Below, piece after piece: positions 53,882-64,000 of a stretch of DNA of 64,000 bases. The stretch comes from Sialis fuliginosa (Eukaryota; Arthropoda; Insecta; Megaloptera; Sialidae). The notes below the pieces were generated by a model. That model saw nothing but the letters and a program-made list of their open reading frames with translations, was not told the origin of the DNA and searched no databases. The stretch covers positions 1,674,001 through 1,738,000 of the forward strand of contig OY540814.1 of NCBI GenBank assembly GCA_961205875.1, in the 5' to 3' direction. Position numbers and translations under genes: made by a program. Each line of letters opens with the position of its first letter. Position 1 is the stretch's first letter.

Positions 53882-54917
53882 AAAAAAATATGCCTGTTAA
53901 ATTTAAAATGTTACATATTTCTTAAAACTCTAAGAGCATATACAAACTTTAAAATTTACGCTGTGATGTATTTTATGTTCTTTCCATATATCCACTTTTG
54001 AGAAATAATTTCCAATATTATTATTATTTACTTAAAATTTAAATTGATATCCAATTTAAAAATCTCGTTGCTATGTTAATGTCTTCTTTGAAACAGAATA
54101 TTTTTTTGTATATCTCTTATGTTTTTCACATGTTTACTTTGACGGGAGTGCTTTAAAGAAACAGAAGACAATTGTGATAATTTTTACTGTAAAACTGAAG
54201 AATACTTCATGTAAATAAAAAGATTTTGTTTTTCTTTGTATTCTCGAGTACATAAGTCTTGAATTTTTGTTTCTATTTTTGTATTATCATCATGAATATG
54301 AAACAGTTCTGAGAAAAATATTGTTGGGTAATTATTTTTGTGTTATTTCTATTTAATTTTTCTGTCTGGTAACATCTGCAGATTTGAAATTCGTAGAATT
54401 ACTAGGAAAATAATTGTGTCAATATAACATTCATTAAAATTATTTAAATGGATAGGGGAGATACGCAATGAAAAGGACATTTGAGATTGAAGTAGTTTTT
54501 TTTAATGAAACTATAAAAATTATATCGAAGATACAAGAAGCTTTGTGATCGTTTCAGATTGAGACAAAATTTCAAAATTTTAAATTTAAAGAAAGGTAGG
54601 TTACCTTTCTTTAAAGGTACCTATTTATTTATTTTTGATTTTCATACAAATTCTAAGATAAAACCTGGTGTTTCCTGGGTGTTTGAAAATATAATTTTAC
54701 GCGATTTTTTCAATAACTATGAATGAATTTTATTCCGGTTTTCACTAATGGATAGGTTAAGTTTAGGTGTATAATTTGTGGATATTTTGTGTAAATTTCA
54801 TGAAGCCGGAAAAAAACAATTTGTGGTGAACCGTATGTTGTTAGCATGTTGGGTGGGCATAATTACTTTATGTTTAATTAAATTAATATCCCCGGGTAAC
54901 ACCGGGTCCAGTGATAA
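53882..54917. other. AT-rich, family B tail only
   Basis: 54,522-54,592 is a reverse fragment of the family B tail (tatcgaagatacaagaagct). At 54,589-54,625 lies a short palindrome, aaagaaaggtag..ctacctttcttt-like. The rest shows nothing. Confidence 0.4.
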
Positions 54918-55136
54918 TAATTCATAAATAAATTATACTAATAATTAGTTTAAATATGCATCACTTTGACATCTATTGGACGATTGCCATCAAATTACGC
55001 TGTAAGACAGTTAAATGTATATAGATTAATATTCAGAAATGATAGTAATCAAATATCAACACATATTTCTAATTCAGTACATTTAATTAAAAATTTGCCA
55101 TTACTGGGGTCCTTGCCAAGACTGGTGCCACTACCT
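54918..55136 (-). mobile_element. Family E fragment (one end)
   Basis: From taataattagtttaaatatg to aagactggtgccactacct, followed by TA. Only the first half of the family is present. Confidence 0.8.
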
Positions 55137-55320
55137 TAGTTTCGATGAAACAGACATTGTCAATTTCTATTGCGTATCTCCCCTACTAGAAATAAATACT
55201 TAACGAATAAATTCAGAGTAAAAAAATATAACTAATAATATTTTGCACGTTCGCATTTTTTAATAATTGGAATCGATAAAAAGAAATATTACTGTTGGAT
55301 ATTTTTTCTATATAAAATAC

Positions 55321-55419
55321 CTTATAGTTATAATAACCATATATAATCTGCAACGTGGGCGCCGGCATTAGCGTCTGAAAGCAATAAACTAAAAGCAGCA
55401 TAAATTTAGGTATTTTCAT
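55321..55419 (-). CDS. Candidate first exon with signal peptide
   Basis: On the minus strand an ATG at 55,419 opens 33 codons up to AAG followed by a donor, GTATTT. Translation: MKIPKFMLLLVYCFQT, then LMPAPTLQIIYGYYNYK. It has the layout of a secretory signal: a charged start (MKIPK), a hydrophobic core (residues 6-18) and a Pro-Ala-Pro break where cleavage could follow. The exon would end in phase 0. The 250 bases upstream are single-copy and GC-richer, and hold the palindrome ggtgaaattatttcacc 20 bases before the ATG. Without the intron the frame continues to 55,213 as AT-rich low-complexity residues. The protein was not recognised and no second exon was found. Confidence 0.45.
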
Positions 55420-55436
55420 ATTCTTTTGCGTCGTGA

Positions 55437-55690
55437 GCGGTGAAATTATTTCACCATCGATGTGAAAGCGGCCATGTGGCCAATTTCCACGCGAATTATT
55501 CCATGGAAATACAGATATTGCCGCTGCCTTTTCCTACTTTCTCTACTATACTAACATCTCACCACCCTTCAACTGAACGTTTTCTTTCCAGACATCAATT
55601 TTCGTTTGCTCGGGAAATTTTGCGGAACCAGATATTTTCAAATAGCAAAGTACTATTACAGGAATGTATGGTTTAATAACATAGTGTGTG
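55437..55690 (-). promoter_or_regulatory. GC-richer island upstream of the signal-peptide frame
   Basis: Single-copy here, with more balanced base composition. Contains two near-perfect palindromes: ggtgaaattatttcacc (55,439-55,455) and ggccatgtggcc (55,470-55,481). Its position fits a promoter and 5' leader for the minus-strand frame. No TATA box was assigned. The 78-codon plus-strand frame (55,440-55,673) is an alternative reading without domains. Confidence 0.3.
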
Positions 55691-55805
55691 AGTGCGACGT
55701 TTATTCGTACACGTTTCGTTACAAAATTCTAGGAATTTGATTATACACATAATAACAAACATTGTTAAAAGTTAAAATAATCACAATTTATGTCAAATTA
55801 AAAGG

Positions 55806-56340
55806 TAGGGGAACAGAAGGCAAAACGGCTCACTTAATAAAAAACGAATTTTTGCAAAGAAAATATATACCTTATTATTGATGTTTTGTAACATTATAAA
55901 TCAGTCGTTATATCTTTATGATATGTATTAATTATTAATTAATTATAAATTACATACAAAAAGATATTGGAAGATTTACAATATCCTTCTTTTGGTCCAT
56001 TTTACCTTCATAGCGAGGTAAAACGGACTAAATCATCCAATATTTTTTTCCGACCTAAATTGTAAAAATTAAGTTTTTAATAAAATAAATTATTTAGTGA
56101 CATCTCTCGCACAAATATACTGCTTCGTCATCATCGTCATCGATGCCAGCGCACTTACAGTGGGCCCACAAACTACACCCTGGATATTGCACCCACTCTT
56201 CATTTGAGTGTGAATACAAATTAGAGCAGTAAAGACAATCGGTGTCATTCTTTTCAGAAGAGCTAGAATTTCTCTTCTTTTTGTAATTTTATATTTTTAT
56301 TTGGTGGTCCGTTTTACCTTTTCGGTTGTTATCAAATCAA
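55806..56340 (-). mobile_element. Pogo-type transposon remnant
   Basis: The words ggtaaaacgga and tccgttttacc occur around the coding fragment on both sides (56,017-56,030, 56,308-56,320) and, weaker, at 55,985-56,012 and 55,821-55,832. They suggest degraded inverted ends, but exact termini could not be set. Confidence 0.4.
56094..56288 (-). pseudogene. Transposase C-terminal PHD-like finger (pogo/Tigger type)
   Basis: A 64-codon minus-strand frame, opened by a stop rather than an ATG, ends TAA at 56,094-56,096. It reads KRNSSSSEKNDTDCLYC, then SNLYSHSNEEWVQYPGC, SLWAHCKCAGIDDDDDE, AVYLCERCH. The CxxC, EEWVQ, W-A-H-C, CAGID-acidic and CxxC series is the zinc-binding tail seen on many insect pogo-like DDE transposases (usually CxxCGExYxxSxExWxxCxxCxxWAHxxCA). 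The residue expected to be Cys before PGC is Tyr, a likely loss. The catalytic domain is missing. Confidence 0.7.
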
Positions 56341-56774
56341 TCAATATTTTTAGGTTATGTCGGCAGTATTGTTTTATTCTCTCTACATCAAAACTAGTTG
56401 AAACTATGGACATTCAATGTATGCAACATTAAAACTCATTGTAGTAAACTATATTAAACTAAAGGCTTTTGAAAAAATAACAAATATTACATCAAAAATA
56501 AAATAAATCACTTATATTTATATATTGTGGTCATATTAAATTATTAGTATAAAATAGAATCAACTATATTTCGTTAAATTTACCTATTATCAATCTTAAA
56601 GAGCAAACGGAAACATTGAAATGTACCGAGAAGTAACCTAAAATCGAAATGTAATGTTTAATAAATTTTACGTTCGTATAAATTAGAACTAAAATATTAT
56701 TTTCTCTATTATTTTTTCGCACGATTTTGAGTCTTTTGCCGATTTGAGTCGTTCAAAATGTCGCAAACCGAATG
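56341..56774. other. No gene recognised
   Basis: AT-rich; nothing identified. Confidence 0.4.
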
Positions 56775-57235
56775 TCTTATGTTACTAAAAAAAAAGAAAC
56801 TCTTTATTTAATCAATTTAATTACCAAAGTCCGCAAATATATCTAGTTTGTTTTTTAAATTATAGCCTTTTATTTTGTTTATGTTTTTTCTCCAGTAATG
56901 AATAAAGTAAAACTAATAATGAGCACGCAATGATTACAAAATAATAAGTACTATGACACAAATGATATAAAAGAAAGAATCGTCAAATTTGAAACATAAT
57001 AAAGCAGTTGTTATGATAATATAATAATTAATAAATAAATTATACTAATAATTAGTTTAAATGTCCACCATTTTGGCACCTATTGACCGATTGTCAGTAA
57101 GACAGTTAAATGTTTATGGATTAATATTCAGAAATGGTAGTAATCAAATATCAACAAATATTTCTAATTTAGTACATTTAATTTAAAAATATCCATTACT
57201 GGGGTCATATCCAAGACACCAGTCTTGGATATGAC
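56775..57235 (-). mobile_element. Family E, near-complete reverse copy
   Basis: From taaaaaaaaagaaactcttt to ggggtcatatccaagac. It ends in accagtcttggatatgac, which is the inverse of the bases just before it, so the terminus has been rearranged into a small palindrome. Confidence 0.8.
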
Positions 57236-57242
57236 TCTTGGA

Positions 57243-57293
57243 TAATTAATACGTCATTAATTCATGTTGCCTTGGAAACAAATGCAACTAAAT
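57243..57293 (+). repeat. Family A fragment
   Basis: Reads aatacgtcattaattcatg, ttgccttggaaacaaatgca, as at 5,550-5,600. Confidence 0.7.
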
Positions 57294-57524
57294 TCATAAT
57301 CGTGTTAGAATGAAACCGTGTTATTGGAGACGTGTTATATAGAAAAATATTAATTCGATCAAAACCAAAAACACGTAAATAACATTAACATATATAAGAA
57401 GTAAATAACCTCACATCTATATATAAAAAAAATTGCCTACTTTATCGTACATGAACCCTTTCTTGGCCGCTGCATAATACTAATAAAGATATACGATATT
57501 TTCAAAAACATAATGTGATAATTC

Positions 57525-57835
57525 ACTGGCAGCAGTGGCGGGCGCTATCCGTGAACGCCGCAGTAGATAATATATGTGTTGTGCTAATACGCGCATAAAC
57601 AACCATTCTCGACACGGATCGGATCCGGAGCCTTGATCCGTAAAACCGCAGATTCTCCATATACACCGACACCCCCATCGCTCCTGTGGTTGTTGGGCAG
57701 ACCCTCCCTCCCTCAACCCCCCCCCCCCCTCCGCCCACGCCGTGTCGAGCTCTAGTCGTGCTGATCATGCTGGTACAGCTTCCGTTCGATTGTCGGCACT
57801 CATCGGAAATGGCGATCAACTGGTTCACTAATTTC
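57525..57835. other. CpG-rich island
   Basis: About 310 bases of high GC with many CpGs (cgtgaacgccgcag, acacggatcggatccgg, cccacgccgtgtcgagc) and a C-tract at about 57,718-57,734. Frames of 78 and 120 codons on the minus strand overlap here, but their composition (GVGGGGGGVEGG) follows the C-tract. It could be a promoter or first exon; no repeat copy was seen. Confidence 0.35.
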
Positions 57836-57888
57836 TTAAGATAAATTATTATTTTTAAAATGCTTTTTGTAAAATGGTTACACATTAG

Positions 57889-58926
57889 TAGATATTGGAA
57901 AAATAGTTATTTACAATGAAATAGTTGGCTGATTCTCAAAAAAAGTAGACAAATGATTTTGTTATATTGTGTTTTTTTTTTTTTTAATAATGTACAATTT
58001 CTTTCGTAAATATAATAAAACATAGGGTAATTTTCTGAAGGGTTATAGTGGTCCCCAATATTTTTGACTTTAAAGGGGGTTAAAACAAAAATTCAAAAGT
58101 GAGGATATGATAGCTTAGTGTATTAGTGAGGGAATGACAAGCGAAAATGTTTTGGATAATAAAACTTTAAAACAATTTCAACAATACACTTCAACACTCA
58201 GCCCTTTCGCCATTTTTATTTTTTAATGTCAGTATTGCCACATTATAAAAACAATAACACTGCGTTCAGATAGATTTAAAATTACGGTCTAATTTCACTG
58301 TTACAGAAATTGTGAGGGAATGATTCGTTTTTTTAGGACATACTTGTAAATTTATTTTCTGTTTGTGTTTTACTTACTGTTGTACATTTTTAAATAGAGA
58401 ATATTGTTATAAATGAATAAATAATAAGTTATTAAACGCATTCTAGAAAATTTTTCGAAACAAATTAGAAATGTATTTAAATTTGGTGGTTGGGACACAG
58501 TGAGGGAATGATTTTTGAGGTATAAATTTTAATATATTTTTACAATTTATAATAACTGAAATAAAATTAATATACAATTTGGTACACCTAGTGATGTAGT
58601 TTCATAAGAGAATCTCCTTAACTTTAATTTTCGATCTCGTTTTATAGAAATCAGAAAGGACAACAATTTAGATTTTTTTTTAGAATCAGCCAGTTACTAG
58701 TTGAATTTTTTTTCGGAAAATAGATTTTTTTACGATTTGATAATAATTAGTGTAAACGAAGCAGTAAAAAGTGTCGCAAATAGTTGGAAAGGTAGTTGCA
58801 AATATTTAGTTGATTTCAAATCGTGTTCAAGCAAACCAGTTTTCTGAAAACGGTGGAGATATGTAATAAAAATTACAATAAATACATTTCTACGTAATAG
58901 TTGAAAAAGTATTTTTCCAATCTCTA
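57889..58926 (+). mobile_element. Family D hAT MITE, enlarged by element M
   Basis: Starts TAGATATTGG and ends CCAATCTCTA, with flanks CACATTAG (57,881-57,888) and CACATTAC (58,927-58,934), 7 of 8 matching. D sequence is 57,889-57,926 and 58,692-58,926. Confidence 0.85.
57927..58691. mobile_element. Element M, 4-bp target duplication
   Basis: A 765-bp insertion in family D. Inverted ends GGCTGATTCT and AGAATCAGCC; flanked by AGTT on both sides (57,923-57,926 and 58,692-58,695), where other D copies have a single agtt. Inside, tgagggaatga occurs three times (about 58,126, 58,311 and 58,501). No frame. Superfamily not recognised. Confidence 0.75.
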
Positions 58927-58978
58927 CACATTACGTAGGGCTTATTTGGTTTTTTTGTTTTCCATATAAAGTACTGGC

Positions 58979-59411
58979 ACCAGTTTTGGATAATATTGGA
59001 CACTTGCTTAATTAAATATACTAAATTAGAAATATGCCATTAGTAAATCATAATCTATAGACACTTAATTGTAAAACAGCATTATTTGATGACAATGGGT
59101 GTCAAAATTGTGCACATTTTAACTAATAATAATTACTAATGTAATCTATTTATTAATTATTCATAGCATCTGCTTTACATTGTTTTAAATTTTACGATTC
59201 TTTATTTTATAACTTTTATGTCGTAGTACTTATCATTTGCAAGTGTTCATCACTTCATTACTGGTTTTTCTTTGTCCTTTACTGGAGAAAAAGCATTAAC
59301 AAAATAAAAAGCTGCAATTAAGAAAAACAACTATATTTTAGATTTTGGTAATTAAATTGATTTAATAAAGAGGCAGTTGTTTTATTAGTAACAGAAAATA
59401 AGCCCATCAAT
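58979..59411 (+). mobile_element. Family E, 3'-truncated copy
   Basis: Starts aagtactggcaccagtttt after TA (58,977-58,978); ends near aataagcccatcaatat, just short of the family's right end. Confidence 0.8.
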
Positions 59412-59525
59412 ATTTAAATTTGAGAACAATGTCGTTATCTCAATAATATTCATGATTGAGATAACGACATCGTTCTCAAACTTAAATCTTTATTAATAGC
59501 CTGACGATGATTCTGTGAATCGAAA
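59412..59525 (+). mobile_element. 33-bp-arm hairpin and second hammerhead-like core
   Basis: Inverted arms 59,412-59,444 and 59,455-59,487 (two mismatches). Downstream is CTGACGA (59,501-59,507), one T, GATTC-TGT-GAATC (perfect 5-bp stem) and GAAA (59,522-59,525). The layout is the same as at 7,713-7,740, including one extra base before the stem. No convincing stem III or stem I was found. Confidence 0.4.
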
Positions 59526-60499
59526 GCTTGCGATTACCTTTTCTTAAATAAATTTAGACAAACAAGTTTGTTTTTATTTCATAGATATATGCAACACTCA
59601 TCACGTTAATTTTTCAGAATCCCAAAACCTGTTGTGACTTTCAATTATTCATAGTTTATAAAATTAGTCATATATTATGCCATTATTGTATAATGAGCCA
59701 AAATGTATCCGAATGTTCAAAATAAACATAAAATTATGATTGACATTTTCCGTAAAACATTTATAAATTATACGAGGGAAAATGTACTACATACAAAATA
59801 GCATTTATATTATATTGGAAGCATAAATAAATAAGTAAGCTGTCAAACAGAAGCTATGTATGTATATTGTAGATGTATATATGTAACTTACGTGTATGTT
59901 TTGATATTAGTCAGTCTAGCACAACATTAAACAGAGGGCAGCACTGTTCAGTTTATAAGAGTTTTATTGCTCGATATAAAAACGGTCGTTCCGGCTAATA
60001 ACTAGATGTTATATGACCTTCCGAAGTGTTGAAACAAGCCGTGAAGTGCCTGCTGCATCCATAGATACTGTAGGTATCTAGAATGTCACACTACATAAAT
60101 TATTATATTATGGTATCGGATTATTTATAATGAAAAATGACTATTCTGTAAAGTTAATGGACTTATAAATTGTGTTTGTTTATGATTAAAGTAACTGATA
60201 ATGTTTAATAATTTAGGCCTGTGAAATATCAAGTAAAAAGAAAAATATGGATATTACTTATAAATTACTTACTTAATAAAATATTATATAATGTCTGATC
60301 CTTCGAAACTGGGACAGCCTGTACATTGTAACATTAATTCAGAGGTCTCCTAACTGTGCCCCGCAGATCTGCACGCTTATTTTTCTCATTAATTGGATGT
60401 TAATGAATAAATAATAAATTGATGAATTTGTTAAATAATGCAGTTTTTACTTTCTTATTCTATATCTATATGAAATATACATATAGTATAAGTAAGTAT
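59526..60499. other. No gene recognised
   Basis: About 59,930-60,080 is less AT-rich and single-copy. A short hAT-like end, cagaggtctcctaactgtg, lies at about 60,341. No frame recognised. Confidence 0.35.
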
Positions 60500-61140
60500 A
60501 GTGAAGCCGATTTTTTTCGAAATCCGGATTTTTATCTTTCCTTAATCTATTTTGACTATTTTCGCCATGACGTCTGTGTATCTGTCTGTCTGTCGATCTG
60601 TAAGCGCTGTAAGTCAAATACGACAAATCGTAGGAGGATGAAATTTTATATTTAAGATTAATTTTTGTCTGGGAAGAAAACGTTTTATTTTTGAAACCGA
60701 TCTTCAACCGGATACGGATGTTTACCTACGTCGATTTTTGAATTTTTCGTATTACTTTGAAACAGTTTGAGATAGAGAAAAATGGTCAAATTAAAAATTG
60801 TAGGTAATATAAAATACCTATAATTTATGTTCTATTCATTCTTTCGAAAAAACGAATAAAAAAAATTTATTATAATTCAAATGGTTCATAACATTTTTTT
60901 CTTATTTCAAAAATAATTGAAAATTCAAAAATTGACAAGAGTAACAAACTTTTTCAGTTATTACGTTCAAAAAAATTCATTTGTTATATAATGTAGAGAA
61001 TAATATTATCTATATTATTCATTTTATTCTATCATATTAGTTTGTCAGAAATGTTTTAATAAAATAAGAATCACGTATACTATTCACTGTTAGGATTACG
61101 TATAAGAAAGTCCCGTGGTTCGCAAGGCAGATATTTTTAA
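60500..61140 (+). repeat. Family I repeat, long copy
   Basis: From aagccgatttttttcg through ctgtctgtctgtcgatctg, gacaaatcgtaggaggatg and tacggatgtttacctacg to aagtcccgtggttcgcaagg. Matches 63,560-63,990, and in reverse 45,650-46,130 and 3,745-4,030. The mirrored 78- and 86-codon frames are by-products. Confidence 0.85.
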
Positions 61141-61164
61141 TTTGTTCATTACAAGTTAGTCATG

Positions 61165-61243
61165 TTTTGTTTTAAGAAGGGCTCCATAGAAAACCTTAGT
61201 TCAAATAGGGCGCTGCAAATTGAAAAAAGTTTGGGAACCGCTG
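61165..61243 (+). mobile_element. hAT 3'-end fragment
   Basis: Ends agtttgggaaccgctg, the classic CAGNGGTTCCCAAACT terminus read from the inside, preceded by gggctccatagaaaacc. The other end is missing. Confidence 0.55.
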
Positions 61244-61278
61244 CTTTAATTAATAAATATAAACACATATATTATCAT

Positions 61279-61720
61279 TAGATATTGGAATAAATAAAAT
61301 AAATAGTTGTTATTTTCAATGAAATAGTTACTAGTTGAATTTTTTTTCTGAAAATAGTTGGTAAATAGTTTTTTTACGATTTAATAATAATTAGTGCAAG
61401 CAAAGCAGTAAAAAGTGTCGCAAAAAGTTTTAAAATAGTTGGAAAGGTAGTTGCAAATAGTTGATTTTAAATTGTGTTCAATCAAATCAGTTTTCTGAAA
61501 ACGGTGGATCTATTGCGGTGTTCACACCAAAGAAAACAAAACAGCAACACGGTGTTTGAAAACACGTCGTATTTAAAAATGCATAGGCTTTATTGCACTT
61601 TTGTCAAAAAGACACGATGTTGCTGTTTTGTTTTTTCGGTCTGAACACGGCAATATGTTATAAAAATTACAATAAATGCATTTTTACGCAATAGTTGAAA
61701 AACTATTTTTCCAATCTCTA
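61279..61720 (+). mobile_element. Family D hAT MITE with element N inside
   Basis: Starts TAGATATTGG, ends CCAATCTCTA. Flanks ATTATCAT (61,271-61,278) and ATTTACAT (61,721-61,728), 6 of 8 matching. Element N splits it at gaaaacggtgga / atgttataaa. Confidence 0.8.
61513..61654. mobile_element. Element N, 142-bp TA-target MITE
   Basis: Between TA dinucleotides (61,511-61,512 and 61,655-61,656). Inverted ends ttgcggtgttcacacc and gtctgaacacggcaa, continuing inward as aaaacaaaacagcaacac against its inverse. Short middle. Confidence 0.8.
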
Positions 61721-62148
61721 ATTTACATAATAAAAAAAACAAATATAGTATCATAAGAAAAAGTTCTAGTCCGTAAATATTTTTATGTGAGAATTACAAG
61801 TGAAACATTATATATCATAAAAAACGTACTAGGAAAAAAAACATACCGCATCTTCGAAAAAATGGTATAATTTATGACAAATCTCAGATAACGGTCATAT
61901 ACATCGTTGTAAAACTTTTAGCACTTAGGTTTTCTCTAGATTTGGATTATATGGGCTAAATTATTAATAGGTTAGCCGACATCTTTGTTAGTGGTTCAAC
62001 TTTTTATGTACAGTTTAGTGGATATTCTCATATAAGGACATATAGGGTAAGATATGTTACATTTATTTTTGTTGGAATGATATTTTTTTATGGATTTGGT
62101 GTTTTTATATTTTATTTATAATAATTCCAAATGTTATATTTCATCATT
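61721..62148. other. No gene recognised
   Basis: AT-rich; nothing identified. Confidence 0.4.
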
Positions 62149-62156
62149 ATGTAGGC

Positions 62157-62391
62157 CAGGCCTGCACAAATCAAAATGTAATACTTTATGAAAAACCTGT
62201 GCGGGCCGAATAAAAAATATAATAGGGGGGAAAGCTATTAAGAAAATAATAATAATAAAGAATATTTATTTTATCTGACAAAAAAAAAATGTAAGCTAGG
62301 GAATATTATTTTTAATTTATAATATTATGAATGTTCACTAAAGTCTTCGCGGGCCGCACGTGGCCTGTGGGCCGTATGTTGTGCAGGCCTG
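62157..62391. mobile_element. hAT MITE with perfect 8-bp duplication
   Basis: 235 bp; inverted ends CAGGCCTGCACAA and TTGTGCAGGCCTG; flanked by ATGTAGGC on both sides (62,149-62,156 and 62,392-62,399). Subterminal gcgggcc words on both sides. Confidence 0.9.
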
Positions 62392-62428
62392 ATGTAGGCT
62401 ATATTCTAGTTTTTTTCTCAAGTAAATA

Positions 62429-62620
62429 AAGTAGTAGAGGCAGTCTTGGATCATACCCAGTGTTGGATTCTTGTTTATTTAAATTTACTTAATTTATTTA
62501 TATCTATAGACATTTAACTATAAAACAGTTTAATTTAATGACAATCGGCCAATAGGTGTTAAAATTGTGGACATTTAAACTAATTATTAGTGTAATTAAT
62601 TATTATATTATCATAACATC
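62429..62620 (+). mobile_element. Family E, 5' fragment
   Basis: From aagtagtagaggcagtcttg (after TA) to ttattatattatcataac, the first 40% of the family. Confidence 0.75.
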
Positions 62621-62916
62621 AAATTAAACGAACATATCTTTAAAAATATTCGATCTATGAATTGAGTACTTGGGATCTTTTTTGTAAGAAATTTAATTGT
62701 CTATGATATGCTTCTGTGAGATCTATATTAAAATAAATAAATTTTTCAATGTGATATTCACGCGTAAGTAAAAAAGTAATTTTTCTCATGTTAATCAAAT
62801 GGGAAAAAAGACTCGGTTTGCGCCGTCCACAGGTTTGATCTATGAGTCTGAAATTTTGGGACAATTAACATTTGATCCAAAGCTAAAACATAGGACAAAG
62901 GGACCGAAAAAAAATA
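62621..62916. other. No gene recognised
   Basis: A 69-codon minus-strand frame (62,655-62,864, LTREYHIEKFIYFNIDLT..) has a somewhat protein-like make-up but no known domain. Confidence 0.3.
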
Positions 62917-63545
62917 AAACAAGTTTGGGGTGGGGTGATACCCTTTAGGTCTACGCAATCAACTTCCCAACACGGTATGATTATAAATATTTGAATATTG
63001 ATTATTTATTGTTTCCATATAGTTTATGTGAATATTTTTTTAATATGTACATGAAAAATTTTAATGGAATTGGTCAGAAATAAAACTCACCTTTGTATTA
63101 TGAATATTAGTTTTCTAATATCCTAATATCAATAACACATTTATAATTTATAATAACTAATTTGACAATTTAAATTTAATTGCATTTGTTTCCAAGGCAA
63201 CATGAATTGTAGACTTATTTATTAGTATTTAAACTTCAAATTTTAAGAGTGGTTTTCGTCTTTCACCCCTTCTATGGCTGTTTAGGCACGTATAACAAAA
63301 AATACATTTTTCATTATTTGTATTATAGAATATTTATGCTAAGTTTCAAGTAAATCCGACCAAAAACTTTACACCCCTTTTTACCCCCTTAGGGATTCAA
63401 TTAACAAAAAAAATACTGAAATACATTTTTCATTATTTGTATTATAGAATATTTATGCTAAGTTTCAAGAAAATCCGACAAAAAAATCTTTACACCCCTT
63501 TTTACTCCCTTAGGGGATAAAATTTTGAAAAATCCTTTCTTTCAG
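62917..63545 (+). repeat. Family H repeat, 5' two-thirds
   Basis: From acaagtttggggtggggtg to cttaggggataaaatt, including two tandem tactgaaatac..taggg units. It runs directly into family I. Confidence 0.8.
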
Positions 63546-64000
63546 ATCATATCATTCAGATCATATCTGTGTGTCTGTCTGTCTGTCTGTCGGACTGTAA
63601 GCGCTGTAAGTCAAATACGACAAATCGTAGAAGGATGAAATTTTATATTTAAGATTAATTTTTGTCTGGGAAGAAAATTTTACCTATTTTTGAAACCGAT
63701 CTTTCAACCGTATACGGATGTTTACCTACGTCGATTTTTGAATTTTTCGTATTACTTTGAAATAGTTCGAGATAGAGAAAAATGGTTAAATTAAAAATTG
63801 TAGGTAATATAAAATACCTATAATTTATGTTCTATTCATTTTTTCGAAAAAAACGAATTTAAAAAAAAATTAATTATAATTCAAATGGTTCATAACAGAG
63901 AAGAAATATTTGCCATGAGTGTCATGGGACTTTCTTATACGTATTAAAGAGATTGAACAGTGTGCGTGTTTGTCATAGGTACCATGGGACTTTCTTATAC
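63546..64000 (+). repeat. Family I repeat, running off the window
   Basis: From the ctgtctgtctgtctgtcgg run through gacaaatcgtagaaggatg and ggatgtttacctacgtcg to two tandem copies of catgggactttcttatac (63,924-63,943 and 63,982-64,000). The window ends in the second. Confidence 0.85.

Noticed and set aside
57523-57885. 120-codon minus-strand frame with a Gly-rich segment
   Set aside because: The Gly run is a C-tract read backwards, and the frame overlaps the CpG island and family D flank without any domain.
60419-60707. Overlapping frames of 78 and 86 codons on opposite strands
   Set aside because: Both lie in family I and the surrounding AT-rich flank; equivalent frames in other copies are broken.

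Overview
The window looks like non-coding, repeat-saturated nuclear DNA of an arthropod, most likely an insect. It is AT-rich throughout (about 30% GC by eye), has no bacterial-style gene layout, and carries one short (CCTAA)4 tract, the insect telomere unit on the opposite strand. Nearly every listed ATG-to-stop frame of 60-140 codons is a by-product of a repeat. The real content is a dense pile of nested transposon remnants plus two candidate exons of host genes.

Layout: 1-300 is a GC-rich, G-run-rich edge. 0.4-8.6 kb holds families H, A, B, G, F and I, a 2.07 kb hAT-type element with unusual 40-bp flanking duplications, and an ATG-less reading frame next to a hammerhead-like palindrome. 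8.6-17 kb holds nested hAT elements, the first E transposons, an unrecognised pseudogene island and a Penelope-like GIY-YIG endonuclease remnant. 17-19 kb is intron-like and contains a clean 61-nt candidate exon. 19-24.2 kb holds two large E-family composites carrying a piggyBac-type MITE, a tyrosine-recombinase-like fragment and a zinc-binding ORF. 24.2-40 kb holds an unexplained protein-like frame, a Helitron end, a tandem duplication with a TTAA insertion, clustered B copies and the 3' end of a LINE. 40-49 kb holds A, R, D, F and I copies. 49.2-52.4 kb reads as one Helitron with four elements nested inside it. 52.8-53.9 kb is a giant inverted repeat. 55.2-57.9 kb holds a candidate signal-peptide exon, a pogo-type transposase C-terminus and a CpG-rich island. 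The rest is D/M/N nesting, hAT MITEs and H/I copies to the end.

Repeat families, named here only for this window: A (tail TTCCATGTTCT), B (about 0.74 kb, CTGT-rich), D (hAT, ends TAGAGATTGG), E (ends AGGTACTGGCACCAGT, TA target, about 13 copies), F (ends CATAGACATAG, 8-bp target duplication), G, H, I, J (long inverted repeat), K, L (TTAA target), M (GGCTGATTCT, 4-bp duplication), N (TA target), P, Q, R. Several insertions have two identical target duplications, and two (F in G, L in a tandem repeat) have an uninterrupted paralogue in the same window, which fixes their boundaries.

No tRNA, rRNA, CRISPR or complete protein-coding gene was found. Functional names rest on reading motifs by eye; no database or alignment was run.
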